From NCBI GenBank assembly GCA_022844225.1, contig JALHMC010000003.1, forward strand, positions 62,001-126,000: a stretch of 64,000 nucleotides of DNA, read 5' to 3'. The stretch comes from Hyphomicrobiaceae bacterium. Lineage in GTDB: Bacteria > Pseudomonadota > Alphaproteobacteria > Rhizobiales > Hyphomicrobiaceae. Both the position numbers and the translations under genes were made by a program. This document shows positions 42,900 to 52,126 of this stretch, in pieces. A model generated the notes under the pieces. That model made no database searches. It saw nothing but the letters and a program-made list of their open reading frames with translations, and had not been told where the DNA came from. The stretch's first letter is position 1; the number at the start of each line of letters is the position of its first letter.

Positions 42900-43751
42900 T
42901 CAGACCCCCACGTTGTCGATCAGACGCGTCTTGCCCAGCCACGCGGCGACCAGCACGCGTCCCGGTCGTCCGTTGACACGCGACCAGCTCTTAAGGGTCT
43001 GGGCATCCCGCACCGTCAGGTAGTCGATCGGCCCGAAGCCTGCTGCCGTCAGTGTCGTGGTCCCTTCGGCAATTGCCGCCTGATGCTCTCCGCTCCGCGC
43101 TGCTGCGGCGACCCTCCGGATGACGTCGTGGATCACTACCGCGCGGGCACGTTCGTCGGGCGAGAGATATCGATTACGCGACGACATCGCGAGACCGTCG
43201 GCTTCGCGCACCGTTTCCCCGGGCAGAATCTCGAGCGGCAAGTTCAGGTCGCGAACGACGTGCTGAATGACGCAGAGCTGTTGATAGTCCTTCTCGCCGA
43301 AGCATGCAAAATCAGCGCCCGATTGCATGAAAAGCTTGGTGCAAACGGTCGCGACACCGCCAAAGAAATGTGGGCGGAAGTCGGTCTCGAGGCCCTCGGC
43401 CGGGCCCATAGGTATGACGCGGCTAGCGAATCCCTCCGGATACATTTCCTTCGCATTCGGAGCCCAGACGAGGTCGCAACCGACTGTCGCCAATTTCGCC
43501 AAATCGTCCTCGAATGTGCGCGGGTATTTGTCGAAGTCCTCCGTCGGTGCGAACTGCGTGGGGTTCACGAAAATCGAGGTTACGGTGCGGCGCGCTCGGC
43601 TACGCCCCAACCGAACGAGCGACAGATGTCCTTCATGGAGCGCGCCCATGGTGGGGACAAGGGCAACCGCCTCACCGGCATTTCGCCATCGGGCGACACG
43701 GCTCCTCAGGTCGTTCACAGTGGTCGACACGTCGGGCAGCTTTGACGTCAC
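42900..43751 (-). CDS. panC: Pantothenate synthetase
   Basis: This 283-residue enzyme condenses pantoate and beta-alanine with ATP to make pantothenate for coenzyme A. The GTG at 43751 is chosen because GGGAG lies 8 bases upstream and the length then matches the family, while the ATG at 43790 adds 13 residues without a good ribosome-binding site. The nucleotide-binding HIGH-type motif is TMGALHEGH (34-42). IFVNPTQFAPTEDFDKYPR follows, then CFGEKDYQQL, and then SSRNRYLSPDER, which holds the KMSKS-like loop. No panB is nearby. It ends close to DinB on the same strand. Confidence 0.95.
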   Translation of the reverse strand: MTSKLPDVSTTVNDLRSRVARWRNAGEAVALVPTMGALHEGHLSLVRLGRSRARRTVTSIFVNPTQFAPTEDFDKYPRTFEDDLAKLATVGCDLVWAPNAKEMYPEGFASRVIPMGPAEGLETDFRPHFFGGVATVCTKLFMQSGADFACFGEKDYQQLCVIQHVVRDLNLPLEILPGETVREADGLAMSSRNRYLSPDERARAVVIHDVIRRVAAAARSGEHQAAIAEGTTTLTAAGFGPIDYLTVRDAQTLKSWSRVNGRPGRVLVAAWLGKTRLIDNVGV

Positions 43752-43875
43752 GTTTCGAACTCCCTGCGAAATGCGGTCATTGGTCCGCAACGGACCGGCA
43801 ATTCACCGCGTGCCCGAGTTGGCGTCAAGGCGCCACTCTGCAAGTCAGCTATGCTGGACAGTTATCCTCGCGGAC

Positions 43876-44367
43876 TCAGGCTCGCGGAATGGGTTCGTAG
43901 GCGGATTCCGGGTCGGCGAGCGTCATCAGGCGTCCGGCTGCCACTCGAGCGAACCGCAGCATGATGGCCTTTCGCCTCGCGCCGGCCAACCGATGCTCGG
44001 GGGGGGCCGTCCGGACGATCTCGCCACCGTACCGATCCGCCAGGATCAGGCCCGTGTCCTCTGGAAGGACATGCAACGGGAAGTCGGGCGCGACTGCGAA
44101 CAGCAGACGATCACACCAGGCCCGATAGTCCGGCCACTTGGAATCCGACCTGTAATCCTCGAGCGACGACTTGATCTCGACAATCCAGATCTCGCCCGCA
44201 TCGTTCACCGCGACGAGATCTGCCCGCCGGCCATCGGCGAGCGACAGTTCCGGAATGGCCCTGAACCCCAGCAGTGCCAGCGTTCTCTGCGCTCCGCGGC
44301 TGATGTCGCGTGCCCGCTCCGATTGACGTCCGTCCGCCGGTTGCGACATGTCGTGGTGCGGTCTCAT
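43876..44367 (-). CDS. MmcB-family DNA repair protein
   Basis: This protein of about 163 residues matches the MmcB family of alphaproteobacteria, which is linked to DNA repair in Caulobacter. The central part has a PD-(D/E)xK nuclease-like pattern, RADLVAVNDAGEIWIVEIKSS, in which the Asp, the Glu and the Lys of EIK form the typical triad. The region after it (DYRSDSKWPDYRAWCDRLLFAV) is also conserved. The start could be the ATG at 44367 or 44349. It lies between panC and the Lon-like protease, transcribed away from the latter. The nuclease activity is inferred from the motif. Confidence 0.8.
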   Translation of the reverse strand: MRPHHDMSQPADGRQSERARDISRGAQRTLALLGFRAIPELSLADGRRADLVAVNDAGEIWIVEIKSSLEDYRSDSKWPDYRAWCDRLLFAVAPDFPLHVLPEDTGLILADRYGGEIVRTAPPEHRLAGARRKAIMLRFARVAAGRLMTLADPESAYEPIPRA

Positions 44368-44545
44368 CGTCTTGCCACCATTATTCCCGATAGCGCGTTG
44401 GGCATGTTTCGGCTGATGCGATAGGTTTGGGCCGTCAACTGCGGCGCAGAACATCAGCGCGACTGTGCACAAAGATTGACTGACAGGGCACCCTGCCGTC
44501 TTCTTGGTGCGCCCGGATCAATACAAGAGACGAAAGCGGGGACCG

Positions 44546-47047
44546 ATGTTCTTCAAGCGCAGCCAGCCCGACGCCGCAAAGCTTCAATCTGACGGCACCA
44601 CGCCCGTGGCTGGCCACGCCCCGCTGCCGGTCGCCGAATTGCGCCATACCGTCGACCCTGCATCGCTCGGCTTTGTGAGCACCAGCGAGTTGCAGCCAAT
44701 TTCCGGCTTGATCGGCCAGGAACGCGCGCTGAAGGCCATTCAGTTCGGTGCCACCATGCGTGCGAACGATTTCAACATCTTCGTACTCGGGCCACCGGCC
44801 TCGGGCAAGAGCACGGCTGTCAAGCAGTACTTGACGAATAAAGCCCGCGAGGAAAGTCCACCTGCCGACTGGGTCTACGTCAACAACTTCGAGGACCCGA
44901 ACCGTCCGCGCGCTATTCGCCTCCCGACTGGTCGGGCAAAGCCTCTCGCCAAGGCCATCATCAGCGTCATAGACGAGCTTCGCTCGACCATTCCCGCGAC
45001 CTTCGAAGGCGAAGACTACCAGGCTCGTCGGCGATCCATCGAGGAAGAGTTCCGCTCCGGTCAAGAGCAGGCGTTCGAGGCGCTGAACAAGCGCGCGATG
45101 GAGCAGAACATCGCGATCGTTCGTACCCCGACCGGATTTGTCATGGCGCCGACCCATGAGGGCAAGATCGTAAAGCCGGAGGTGTTCAGCACATTGCCCG
45201 AGGCGATGCGCAAGGAGGTGGAGACTCGCATCGAGGCCCTGCAAAAGGAGCTTGAGACCATTCTCGAGCGTATGCCGAAGTCCGACAAGGTGCGACGTCA
45301 GCGCGTCAGCGATCTGAATACGGAGGTCGCCACGGTCGTCGTACGCGAGGCGCTGGACGATGTCGCCGCCATGTTCGCGGGAGAGGCCGAGGTACAATCC
45401 TATCTCGAGGCGGCTGGCCACGATCTCGTTCGCAACGTCGGCCTGTTTCTCGTCCAGTCGGGCGAGGAGAGCGAGATCGTCAAGCAGCCTGCCGACACAG
45501 CGCGTGACCCGCGCTTCCGCCGCTATCTGGTCAATGTCATGGTCGGCAACGGCGACTCTCCCGAGGAAGGTGCGCCACTCCACGAGGAGTTGAATCCCAC
45601 CTACGGCAATGTCGTCGGGCGGGTCGAGCACATCGCCCAGATGGGCGCGCTGGTGACTGATTTCCTGTTGATCAAGCCCGGTGCCTTGCATCGTGCCAAC
45701 GGCGGATATCTGCTTGTCGATGCTCGCAAGCTGCTGCTCTCACCTTTCGCCTGGGAGGCCTTGAAGCGCACGCTCAAGGCGCGCGAGATCCGCATCGAGC
45801 AGCCGTCCGAGGTCTCGGGGCTGATCTCTACCCAATCGCTCGATCCCGAGCCGATTCCGCTCGACATCAAGGTGGTCCTGTTCGGAGACCGCGAGCTTTA
45901 CTACCTGCTCGCCATGCACGATCCCGATTTTGCCGGTCTCTTCAAGGTCCAGGCTGATTTCGACGATTCGATCTCCCGGTCCGCGGAGAACCACCTCGCC
46001 TATGCTCAGATCATCTCGTCGATCATCAGGGAGCATGGGCTGAGGCACGCCGATGCGGCTGCCGTCGCCCGGCTGATCGAGGAAGGCTCACGGCTTGCCG
46101 ACGACCGCGAAAAACTCTCGATTCAGATCGGCCATCTGGCCGACGTCGTCCGCGAGGCCGACTATTGGGCGGGTACTGCCGGAAGTGCCGAGATCACTCG
46201 CGAGGCGGTCGTACGCGCGGTCGAGGAACATGCTCAGCGTTCGGATCGGCTGCGAGACCGTGCACAAGAGGCCATCTCTCGCGAGATCGTGCTCGTCGAT
46301 ACGACAGGCGCCAAGGTCGGCCAGATCAACGGCCTATCGGTGCTGCAGCTCGGCTCGTTCGCCTTTGGCCGTCCGAGTCGCATCACGGCGCGCGCACGGA
46401 TGGGAGCTGGGCGTGTGACCGACATCGAGCGCGAGGTCAATCTGGGCGGGCCGCTGCACTCCAAGGGCGTAATGATTCTCTGGGGCTACCTTGCTGGCTT
46501 CTATGCCCAGGACGTACCCCTCGCGCTCGCTGCGACGCTGGTTTTCGAGCAGTCCTATGGCGGCGTCGACGGCGACAGTGCCTCATCCGCCGAGCTTTAT
46601 GCCCTTCTCTCAGCCCTCTCGGAGGTGCCGATCAACCAATCTTTCGCCGTCACCGGGTCGGTCAATCAGTCGGGCGAAGTGCAGGCCATCGGCGGCGTCA
46701 ACGAGAAGATCGAAGGCTTCTTTGATATCTGCCGCGCGCGCGGACTGACCGGCGGCCAGGGCGTCCTGATCCCGAAATCCAATGTTCAGCATCTGATGCT
46801 CCGCGAAGACGTCGTCGCAGCGGCCCGCGACGGTCAGTTCGCCATTCATGCGGTCGAGCACATCAATCAGGGCATCGAGATATTGACCGGCGTCATGGCC
46901 GGTGATCGTGGAACCGATGGAAACTTTCCTCCCGGCAGCGTCAATCGAATGGTCGAGGAGAAGCTCAGGGCCTTCGCCGAGCGTGCCCGGGCATTCGGTG
47001 CCCGGAGCGGCGGCGGTAGTGGCGGCAATGGAGATCGAACGTCATGA
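44546..47047 (+). CDS. Lon-like AAA+ ATP-dependent protease
   Basis: This 833-residue protein joins an ATPase domain to a Lon-type serine-lysine protease domain. Walker A is GPPASGKST at 82-90. A long insertion with coiled-coil character follows (about 150-290), as in the archaeal-LonB-like and bacterial AAA+ Lon-related family, which lacks the LAN substrate domain of LonA. The catalytic dyad is Ser678 in DGDSAS and Lys721 in NEKIEGF, with the same spacing of 43 residues as in E. coli Lon. The ATG at 44546 follows GGGGA. Its stop overlaps the next gene by 4 bp, so the two are coupled. Confidence 0.9.
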   Translation: MFFKRSQPDAAKLQSDGTTPVAGHAPLPVAELRHTVDPASLGFVSTSELQPISGLIGQERALKAIQFGATMRANDFNIFVLGPPASGKSTAVKQYLTNKAREESPPADWVYVNNFEDPNRPRAIRLPTGRAKPLAKAIISVIDELRSTIPATFEGEDYQARRRSIEEEFRSGQEQAFEALNKRAMEQNIAIVRTPTGFVMAPTHEGKIVKPEVFSTLPEAMRKEVETRIEALQKELETILERMPKSDKVRRQRVSDLNTEVATVVVREALDDVAAMFAGEAEVQSYLEAAGHDLVRNVGLFLVQSGEESEIVKQPADTARDPRFRRYLVNVMVGNGDSPEEGAPLHEELNPTYGNVVGRVEHIAQMGALVTDFLLIKPGALHRANGGYLLVDARKLLLSPFAWEALKRTLKAREIRIEQPSEVSGLISTQSLDPEPIPLDIKVVLFGDRELYYLLAMHDPDFAGLFKVQADFDDSISRSAENHLAYAQIISSIIREHGLRHADAAAVARLIEEGSRLADDREKLSIQIGHLADVVREADYWAGTAGSAEITREAVVRAVEEHAQRSDRLRDRAQEAISREIVLVDTTGAKVGQINGLSVLQLGSFAFGRPSRITARARMGAGRVTDIEREVNLGGPLHSKGVMILWGYLAGFYAQDVPLALAATLVFEQSYGGVDGDSASSAELYALLSALSEVPINQSFAVTGSVNQSGEVQAIGGVNEKIEGFFDICRARGLTGGQGVLIPKSNVQHLMLREDVVAAARDGQFAIHAVEHINQGIEILTGVMAGDRGTDGNFPPGSVNRMVEEKLRAFAERARAFGARSGGGSGGNGDRTS

Positions 47048-47910
47048 TCGCACACGTTGCGGAGGCGGGCGAAGGGCGGGGGCGCGTTGTCCTGCATTTG
47101 ACGCAGGCCGCGACGAGCCCGATTGCGATCCAGGCCGCAGTGCGCGTTGCGCAAGCCTTCCAATCCGAGATCGAAAGCCTTTTCGTCGAGGACGCGACGT
47201 TACTCGATATCGCAGCATTGCCGTTTGCCTGCGAAATTTCTCTCTCCGGCCGCCATCGGCGGGAGATCTCGCCGGAGGTGGTCGCTCGCCAGATGCGCGC
47301 TGCAGCGGCTGCCATCGGTCGTCAGCTGTCCGAACTCGCCCGGCAAGCCGAGGTGCCGGTACATGTGACGGTGGTCCGCAACGATCCGGTAGCGGCCTTG
47401 GTCGAGGCCTGTGCGACGCGTGGCCCTTGGAACGTGGTGGCGCTTGGCGAGCCGCTGTCGACAGCCACAGCGGAGCGTCTCGATGAGATGCTGACATTGG
47501 TGACCGGAACGACAGGCCTTATCGTCGTCGGCCCGATGGCAAAACGCGTCGGGGGGCGGGTCGTGGCCGTCGTCGAGGAGATCGGTCACTTCGATGTCGT
47601 GTTGAGAACGGCCCGCCGTCTCCATGGCGGCGATGAGAATTCGCGGCTGGTCCTGCTACTGGTTTCCGAGTCCGAAGAAGAAGCTCAAATCATGGATGAT
47701 CAGGCCCGACTCGCGATCGGGGATGATGAAACGGTTGAGATCATGCGCGCGCGCATCGCACCATCAGAGCCTGCGATGGCAGCGGAACTGCTAAGGCGCT
47801 TGTCAGCGGGCTTCATCGTCGGTCGCTTCGGTGGCTTGCTGATCCCGCGGCGTGGAGATCTGCGGTCACTCTGCTCCGTGCTCGAGTGTCCGATGTTCCT
47901 GATGCGGTGA
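47044..47910 (+). CDS. Hypothetical protein with UspA-like tandem domains
   Basis: This 288-residue protein overlaps the Lon-like gene by 4 bp (ATGA). I do not recognise a named family. The sequence has two halves, each with a nucleotide-binding-like alternation of strands and helices. The first starts RVVLHLTQAATSPIAIQAAVRVAQAFQSEIESLFVED, the usual opening of universal stress (UspA) domains, and the second begins near GGRVVAVVEEIG. The Usp ATP-binding loop GxxGS is not clear. No signal peptide or membrane helix is visible. Coupling to a Lon-like protease suggests a shared stress role or an adaptor function, but this is inference. Confidence 0.7.
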   Translation: MIAHVAEAGEGRGRVVLHLTQAATSPIAIQAAVRVAQAFQSEIESLFVEDATLLDIAALPFACEISLSGRHRREISPEVVARQMRAAAAAIGRQLSELARQAEVPVHVTVVRNDPVAALVEACATRGPWNVVALGEPLSTATAERLDEMLTLVTGTTGLIVVGPMAKRVGGRVVAVVEEIGHFDVVLRTARRLHGGDENSRLVLLLVSESEEEAQIMDDQARLAIGDDETVEIMRARIAPSEPAMAAELLRRLSAGFIVGRFGGLLIPRRGDLRSLCSVLECPMFLMR

Positions 47911-47921
47911 GGCCCGATGCG

Positions 47922-47940
47922 GCTGCGGTCAGCCCGCAGC
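47922..47940. terminator. Hairpin between convergent UspA-like gene and otsA
   Basis: GCTGCGG (47922-47928) and CCGCAGC (47934-47940) form a perfect 7-bp stem with a 5-base loop. It overlaps the stop codon of otsA and lies 11 bases after the UspA-like stop. No T tract is present. It may act as a transcription barrier for both strands. Confidence 0.35.
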
Positions 47941-49350
47941 TGCTGCGATCGGAGGCATGTCCCTGCGTGCCCCAGATAACGGCTCGCTGCGCAGCGCGGC
48001 GAGGAAGGAGTCGCGCCAATTCTTCACGTCGCGCCGTCTTACCCGGTCGATCAGCGCCTCGTGGCGCGACCGCCTCTCCTCGAGAGGCATGGTCAATGCC
48101 CGATGGAGAGCAATGGCCATCTCGTCGGTATCGTACGGGTTGACCAGGATGGCCTCCTCGAGATCCTCGGCGGCGCCCGAAAACTTCGAAAGCACGAGAA
48201 CTCCCGGATTGTCGGCGTCTTGCGACGCCACATACTCCTTGGCGACAAGGTTCATCCCGTCGCGGAGCGGCGTGACCAGACCGACATGGCTGCCGCGGAA
48301 CAGCGCGGCCAAGGTTCCTCGAGGCACAATTCGATGAATGTAGCGGACGGGGGTCCAGTCGAAGTCGCCGAACTCGCCGTTGATGGCGCCCGAGAGCCCC
48401 TCGAGTTCGTGACGGATTTCGGCGTATGCGGCCACGTCCTCCCGCGTTGGAGGGGCGATCTGCATCATCGTGACAGCTTTTCGCATCTCGGGATGCATCT
48501 CGAGTAGGCGCCGAAAAGCCTTCATCCGGTCCGGCAATCCTTTGGAGTAGTCCAGCCGGTCTACCCCCAACACGAACATGTTCGCCATGCTGCGCCGCTG
48601 GAGGCGGCTGATGTGCGCCTCCGCCTCCGGCGTGTGCGCCATCTCATAGATCGCATCTGCATCGATGCCGATCGGGAATGCGCTTGCCGTAATCGTGCGC
48701 TCGAAACAACGGACGCGGTCGTCGTCGAGGATCTCCCCGCCGCATTGCTCGACGATATAGCGAACAAAGTTGTTGGTATCGCCAGCCGTCTGGAAACCGA
48801 CGACATCGTAGGCGAACATGCTACGTGCCAACGCGACATTTTCAGGAACAGCGCGGAAGATCTCCGGTGGCGGGAAGGGGATGTGAAGGAAGAAACCGAT
48901 GCGCTGCCGACAGCCTTGCTTCCTCAATTCGTCGCCGAACGGAAGCATATGATAGTCGTGAACCCAGATGAGGTCCTCGGGCTCGACCAGAGCCGCCAGC
49001 TGAGCGGCGAGACGTGCGTTGACGCGACGATAGCCTTCAATGAAGGACGAATCGTAGACTGCAAGGTCTAGCCGATAATGGAACGCGGGCCACAGGACCT
49101 TGTTGGCGAACCCGAGATAGTAGGACTCGTACTCTTCGCGCGTGAGGGGCACCGTCGCTGTGCGCATGGAGTTCTGCTGCGACAGCTTCAGGCCGAGTTG
49201 GCCCTCGCTCTCGACGATCGTTCCATCCCATCCGAACCATACGCCACGCCCAAGTTGAAGGGCTTCACCGAGCGCAACGGCAAGACCGCCCGACTGAATG
49301 CCTTTCTCGAGATCGACGACTCGGTTGGAGGCAACGATCAGCCGGCTCAT
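47929..49350 (-). CDS. otsA: Trehalose-6-phosphate synthase
   Basis: This 473-residue GT20 enzyme makes trehalose-6-phosphate from UDP-glucose and glucose-6-phosphate. It starts SRLIVASNRVVDL and has the acceptor loop SGGLAVALGEAL near 20. WVHDYHMLPFG is typical of the family, and VDRLDYSKGLPDRM is the donor-binding part in the second half. The ATG overlaps the GH15 stop by 4 bp (ATGA), so translation is coupled. The chosen start gives the family-usual N-terminus, whereas an earlier in-frame start would lie inside the GH15 gene. It is the last gene of otsB-GH15-otsA, an osmotic and desiccation stress module. Confidence 0.95.
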   Translation of the reverse strand: MSRLIVASNRVVDLEKGIQSGGLAVALGEALQLGRGVWFGWDGTIVESEGQLGLKLSQQNSMRTATVPLTREEYESYYLGFANKVLWPAFHYRLDLAVYDSSFIEGYRRVNARLAAQLAALVEPEDLIWVHDYHMLPFGDELRKQGCRQRIGFFLHIPFPPPEIFRAVPENVALARSMFAYDVVGFQTAGDTNNFVRYIVEQCGGEILDDDRVRCFERTITASAFPIGIDADAIYEMAHTPEAEAHISRLQRRSMANMFVLGVDRLDYSKGLPDRMKAFRRLLEMHPEMRKAVTMMQIAPPTREDVAAYAEIRHELEGLSGAINGEFGDFDWTPVRYIHRIVPRGTLAALFRGSHVGLVTPLRDGMNLVAKEYVASQDADNPGVLVLSKFSGAAEDLEEAILVNPYDTDEMAIALHRALTMPLEERRSRHEALIDRVRRRDVKNWRDSFLAALRSEPLSGARRDMPPIAAAAG

Positions 49351-51161
49351 AGTGTGGACTCCCATGTTTTCGAAAGGCGCATCGCGCCATTGATAATTCC
49401 CACCATCGAATAGGTTTGTGGGAAATTTCCCCAAGCGACGCCTGTCAGGGAGTCGGTATCCTCCGACATGAGGCCCAGCGGGTTACGCGACGCGAGCAGG
49501 GCCTCGAAGATTTCTCGGGCCTCCTCGTGCCGTCCAATTCGGGCCAAGGCATCCACTCGCCAAAATGCACAGACGTTAAAGGCTGTCTCCGGCGCACCGA
49601 AATCGTCCGCCTCCTCGTAGCGCATCATGAACGGCCCTCGAGCCAGTGTCTTCTCGAGAGCCTCCACCGTTGCGACGAAGCGCGGATCACCGGGCTCGAT
49701 CATGCCAACTTCGCCCATCAACAACACACTCGCGTCGAGAAACCGACCTTCGAAACTCTCGACGAAGGCATTTCGTTCCGCTGACCACGACCGTCGCAGA
49801 ACGGCAGACTTCACAACGTCAGCCCGCTCACGCCAAAGCGTGGCACGCTCGGCGAGACCGAGATGGGCCGCAACCTTTGCCAGGCGGTCGCAACCGGCCC
49901 AGCTCATCACCGCCGAGGAGGTGTGTGGTCGCATTCGTGTCCGCAGTTCCCAGATGCCGGCGTCCGGCTTGTCGTGCAAAAGCCAAGCCTGCTCCCCGAC
50001 TGCCTCCAGACGCTCGAACTCCTCCACGCCTGCTGCCATGTAGAGACGCTTGTCGAAGAACGCCGGTGCGGCACCCAGGATAATGTTGCCGTACGTGTCG
50101 TGCTGCATTTGGAGATAGGCCTGATTGCCTACGCGTACGGGCCCATTGCCGCCATAGCCCGGCAAGCCGGCGATAATCCGCTCATCCAGTCGTGTCTCAA
50201 GTCCGATGCCGTAGACGGGTTGGATGTGGCCGCTGCTGGAGCCTGCGACGACATTCATCATCCAGCGGAAATAGAGTTCCATCGTACGTACGGCCGCGAG
50301 CGAGTTGAGTGCCCGGACGACAAAAAAAGCGTCCCTGATCCAGCAGAAGCGATAGTCCCAGTTCCGGCCCGAACCGGGTGCTTCGGGGATCGACGTCGTG
50401 ACCGCCGCGACGATGGCGCCCGTCGCCTCGTAGCTGCACAGTTTCAGCGTGATCGCAGCCCTGATCACAGCATCCTGCCATTCGAGCGGCAGGGCAAGGC
50501 GATGCACCCACGTTCGCCAATAGTCCAGCGTCCGCTCCTCGAAGTCGCGTGCCGTCTCCGCGACGCCCCCCTCCAGCGTTTCATCCGGTCCGAGTATCAA
50601 GCTGATCGGCTCGTCGAGGATGAACGGTGTGCCGCTCGCGAGATAGTCTATCGGGCCGTCCGTGGTGAGGCGCAATGTCATGTCCGAGCCTGCGAACCGG
50701 AGATGGTTCGAGCCTTGAGTCATGGCTCGGGGCGCGCGTCCGCAGTCGAATCCCGGACGGATCACAACGCGAATGCGGGGGCTGCCGCGGATGGGCCTGA
50801 CGCGACGTACGAGCGTCTGAGGGCGGAACGATCGTTCCCGCCACTTGAAACGGGGCGCGAAGTCGGTGATCTCGATGGCGCCATCGGGGCTTTCAAGCAC
50901 CGTTCGCAGGATGGCCGACTTCGGCACGTAGGCTTGACTGGCGACGGTGAAGCCTTCGAGCGAAATCTCAAAAACGCCACTTTCGGGATCGCCGTCGGAC
51001 GAGCCAAGCAAGCCGTGGAACACCGGGTCACCATCGAAGCGCGGGAAGCAGGCCCACACGATCCTGCCTCTCTCATCGATCAGCGCGCTGATGGCGCAAT
51101 TGCCGATCATGCCGAGGTTCAAGGATGGTGCCTGGGCTGGCGTGGCGGTCCGCTCAGTCAA
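49347..51161 (-). CDS. Glycoside hydrolase family 15 protein (trehalase/glucoamylase-like)
   Basis: This 604-residue protein starts at a TTG at 51161 that overlaps the otsB stop by 8 bp. An ATG at 51263 is in frame but would add an Arg-rich segment inside otsB. The N-terminal region (LGMIGNCAISALIDERGRIVWACFPRFDGDP) is the beta-rich domain of this subfamily. The alpha/alpha toroid follows, with NWDYRFCWIRDAF and QPVYGIGLETRLDERII, where conserved acids may include the catalytic ones. Related proteins in actinobacteria are trehalases, while others act as glucoamylases. Between a trehalose synthase and a trehalose phosphatase it may degrade trehalose or a glucan. Confidence 0.9.
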   Translation of the reverse strand: MTERTATPAQAPSLNLGMIGNCAISALIDERGRIVWACFPRFDGDPVFHGLLGSSDGDPESGVFEISLEGFTVASQAYVPKSAILRTVLESPDGAIEITDFAPRFKWRERSFRPQTLVRRVRPIRGSPRIRVVIRPGFDCGRAPRAMTQGSNHLRFAGSDMTLRLTTDGPIDYLASGTPFILDEPISLILGPDETLEGGVAETARDFEERTLDYWRTWVHRLALPLEWQDAVIRAAITLKLCSYEATGAIVAAVTTSIPEAPGSGRNWDYRFCWIRDAFFVVRALNSLAAVRTMELYFRWMMNVVAGSSSGHIQPVYGIGLETRLDERIIAGLPGYGGNGPVRVGNQAYLQMQHDTYGNIILGAAPAFFDKRLYMAAGVEEFERLEAVGEQAWLLHDKPDAGIWELRTRMRPHTSSAVMSWAGCDRLAKVAAHLGLAERATLWRERADVVKSAVLRRSWSAERNAFVESFEGRFLDASVLLMGEVGMIEPGDPRFVATVEALEKTLARGPFMMRYEEADDFGAPETAFNVCAFWRVDALARIGRHEEAREIFEALLASRNPLGLMSEDTDSLTGVAWGNFPQTYSMVGIINGAMRLSKTWESTL

Positions 51162-51909
51162 TGGCGTGTCCCTTCTCGAGTGTGTCAGCCGTCTCGCCAA
51201 GCCAAGCGAGGAACGAGGCCGTGTCTGCGACCCTGTACTGGGCGCATGTCTCGCCTGGGCCAATCTTCAAGGTCAGGCCACCTTGGCGATTGACGACCTC
51301 GAAGGCGTCTTCATCCGTCACGTCGTCGCCGGCAAAGAGCGGCTGCCGGCCGGAAAATGGCGGCTCCATCATGAAATCGGCCACGGCCATGCCCTTGTCC
51401 CCACCAGTGGGTCGCGCCTCAATGACCATTTTGCCACGGACCAGACGCACCCGGTCGTCGAGCCGAGCGATGCCTTCCATCACCTCGAGACACGCGTGCT
51501 CGAGATCTGGCCTGCCACGATAATGAATCGCGATCGCATGTGATTTGCGTTCGATCAGAAGGCCGACCTCGGTGCGGGCCAGTCGCTCCAGGCGCCGTTG
51601 GGCCTCGTCGAGAAAGGTCGCCTCAATCAATGCTCCATGGGCGCGTCCCAACGCGTCGCGTCGCGTCAATCCATGGACGCCCGCAACCGGACAACGAAAC
51701 GGCGCGAGCATCGCGTCGATCTTCTCGATGTCCCGCCCGGTGACAATTGCAAGCGCCCCGTCCAATGCCCGCTTCAGCCGGGTCAATGTCTCGCGCGTCG
51801 TCTCTGCAAGCTGCACTGCATCCGGCTTCTCGGCGATCTCGACCAATGTACCGTCGAAATCCAGAAAGAGCGCCAACCGGTCGGGGTGCTTGAGTTCGAA
51901 TAGGGTCAT
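51154..51909 (-). CDS. otsB: Trehalose-6-phosphate phosphatase
   Basis: This 251-residue HAD-family enzyme removes the phosphate from trehalose-6-phosphate. The nucleophile motif is DFDGT at 17-21 (Asp17, Asp19). The VTGRDIEKIDAM block and the late DDVTDEDAFE motif, with the metal-binding Asp residues, complete the active site. It is the first gene of otsB-GH15-otsA. The GH15 start lies inside its last codons, so the operon is tightly packed. It is divergent from the adaptor-permease-ATPase genes over about 217 bp. Confidence 0.95.
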   Translation of the reverse strand: MTLFELKHPDRLALFLDFDGTLVEIAEKPDAVQLAETTRETLTRLKRALDGALAIVTGRDIEKIDAMLAPFRCPVAGVHGLTRRDALGRAHGALIEATFLDEAQRRLERLARTEVGLLIERKSHAIAIHYRGRPDLEHACLEVMEGIARLDDRVRLVRGKMVIEARPTGGDKGMAVADFMMEPPFSGRQPLFAGDDVTDEDAFEVVNRQGGLTLKIGPGETCAQYRVADTASFLAWLGETADTLEKGHAID

Positions 51910-52126
51910 GCTCGCTGGGAAGCTCCCGAAACGTGGCGGTTATACGGCGTGCGTTAAGGACTGGAGCCGCGGGTGCCCGACGGGCCGTCGCGGTAACGCG
52001 CGAGGGCAGCAATTTGATCCATGTCACCTGCCGGCGTGCTACCGGACCGGAACTGGGCTAGTTTCCAGATCAGCGCGCCCGATGATAGCGCAACATCGCG
52101 ACCACGCTGCCTCGATTAGAGAATTC

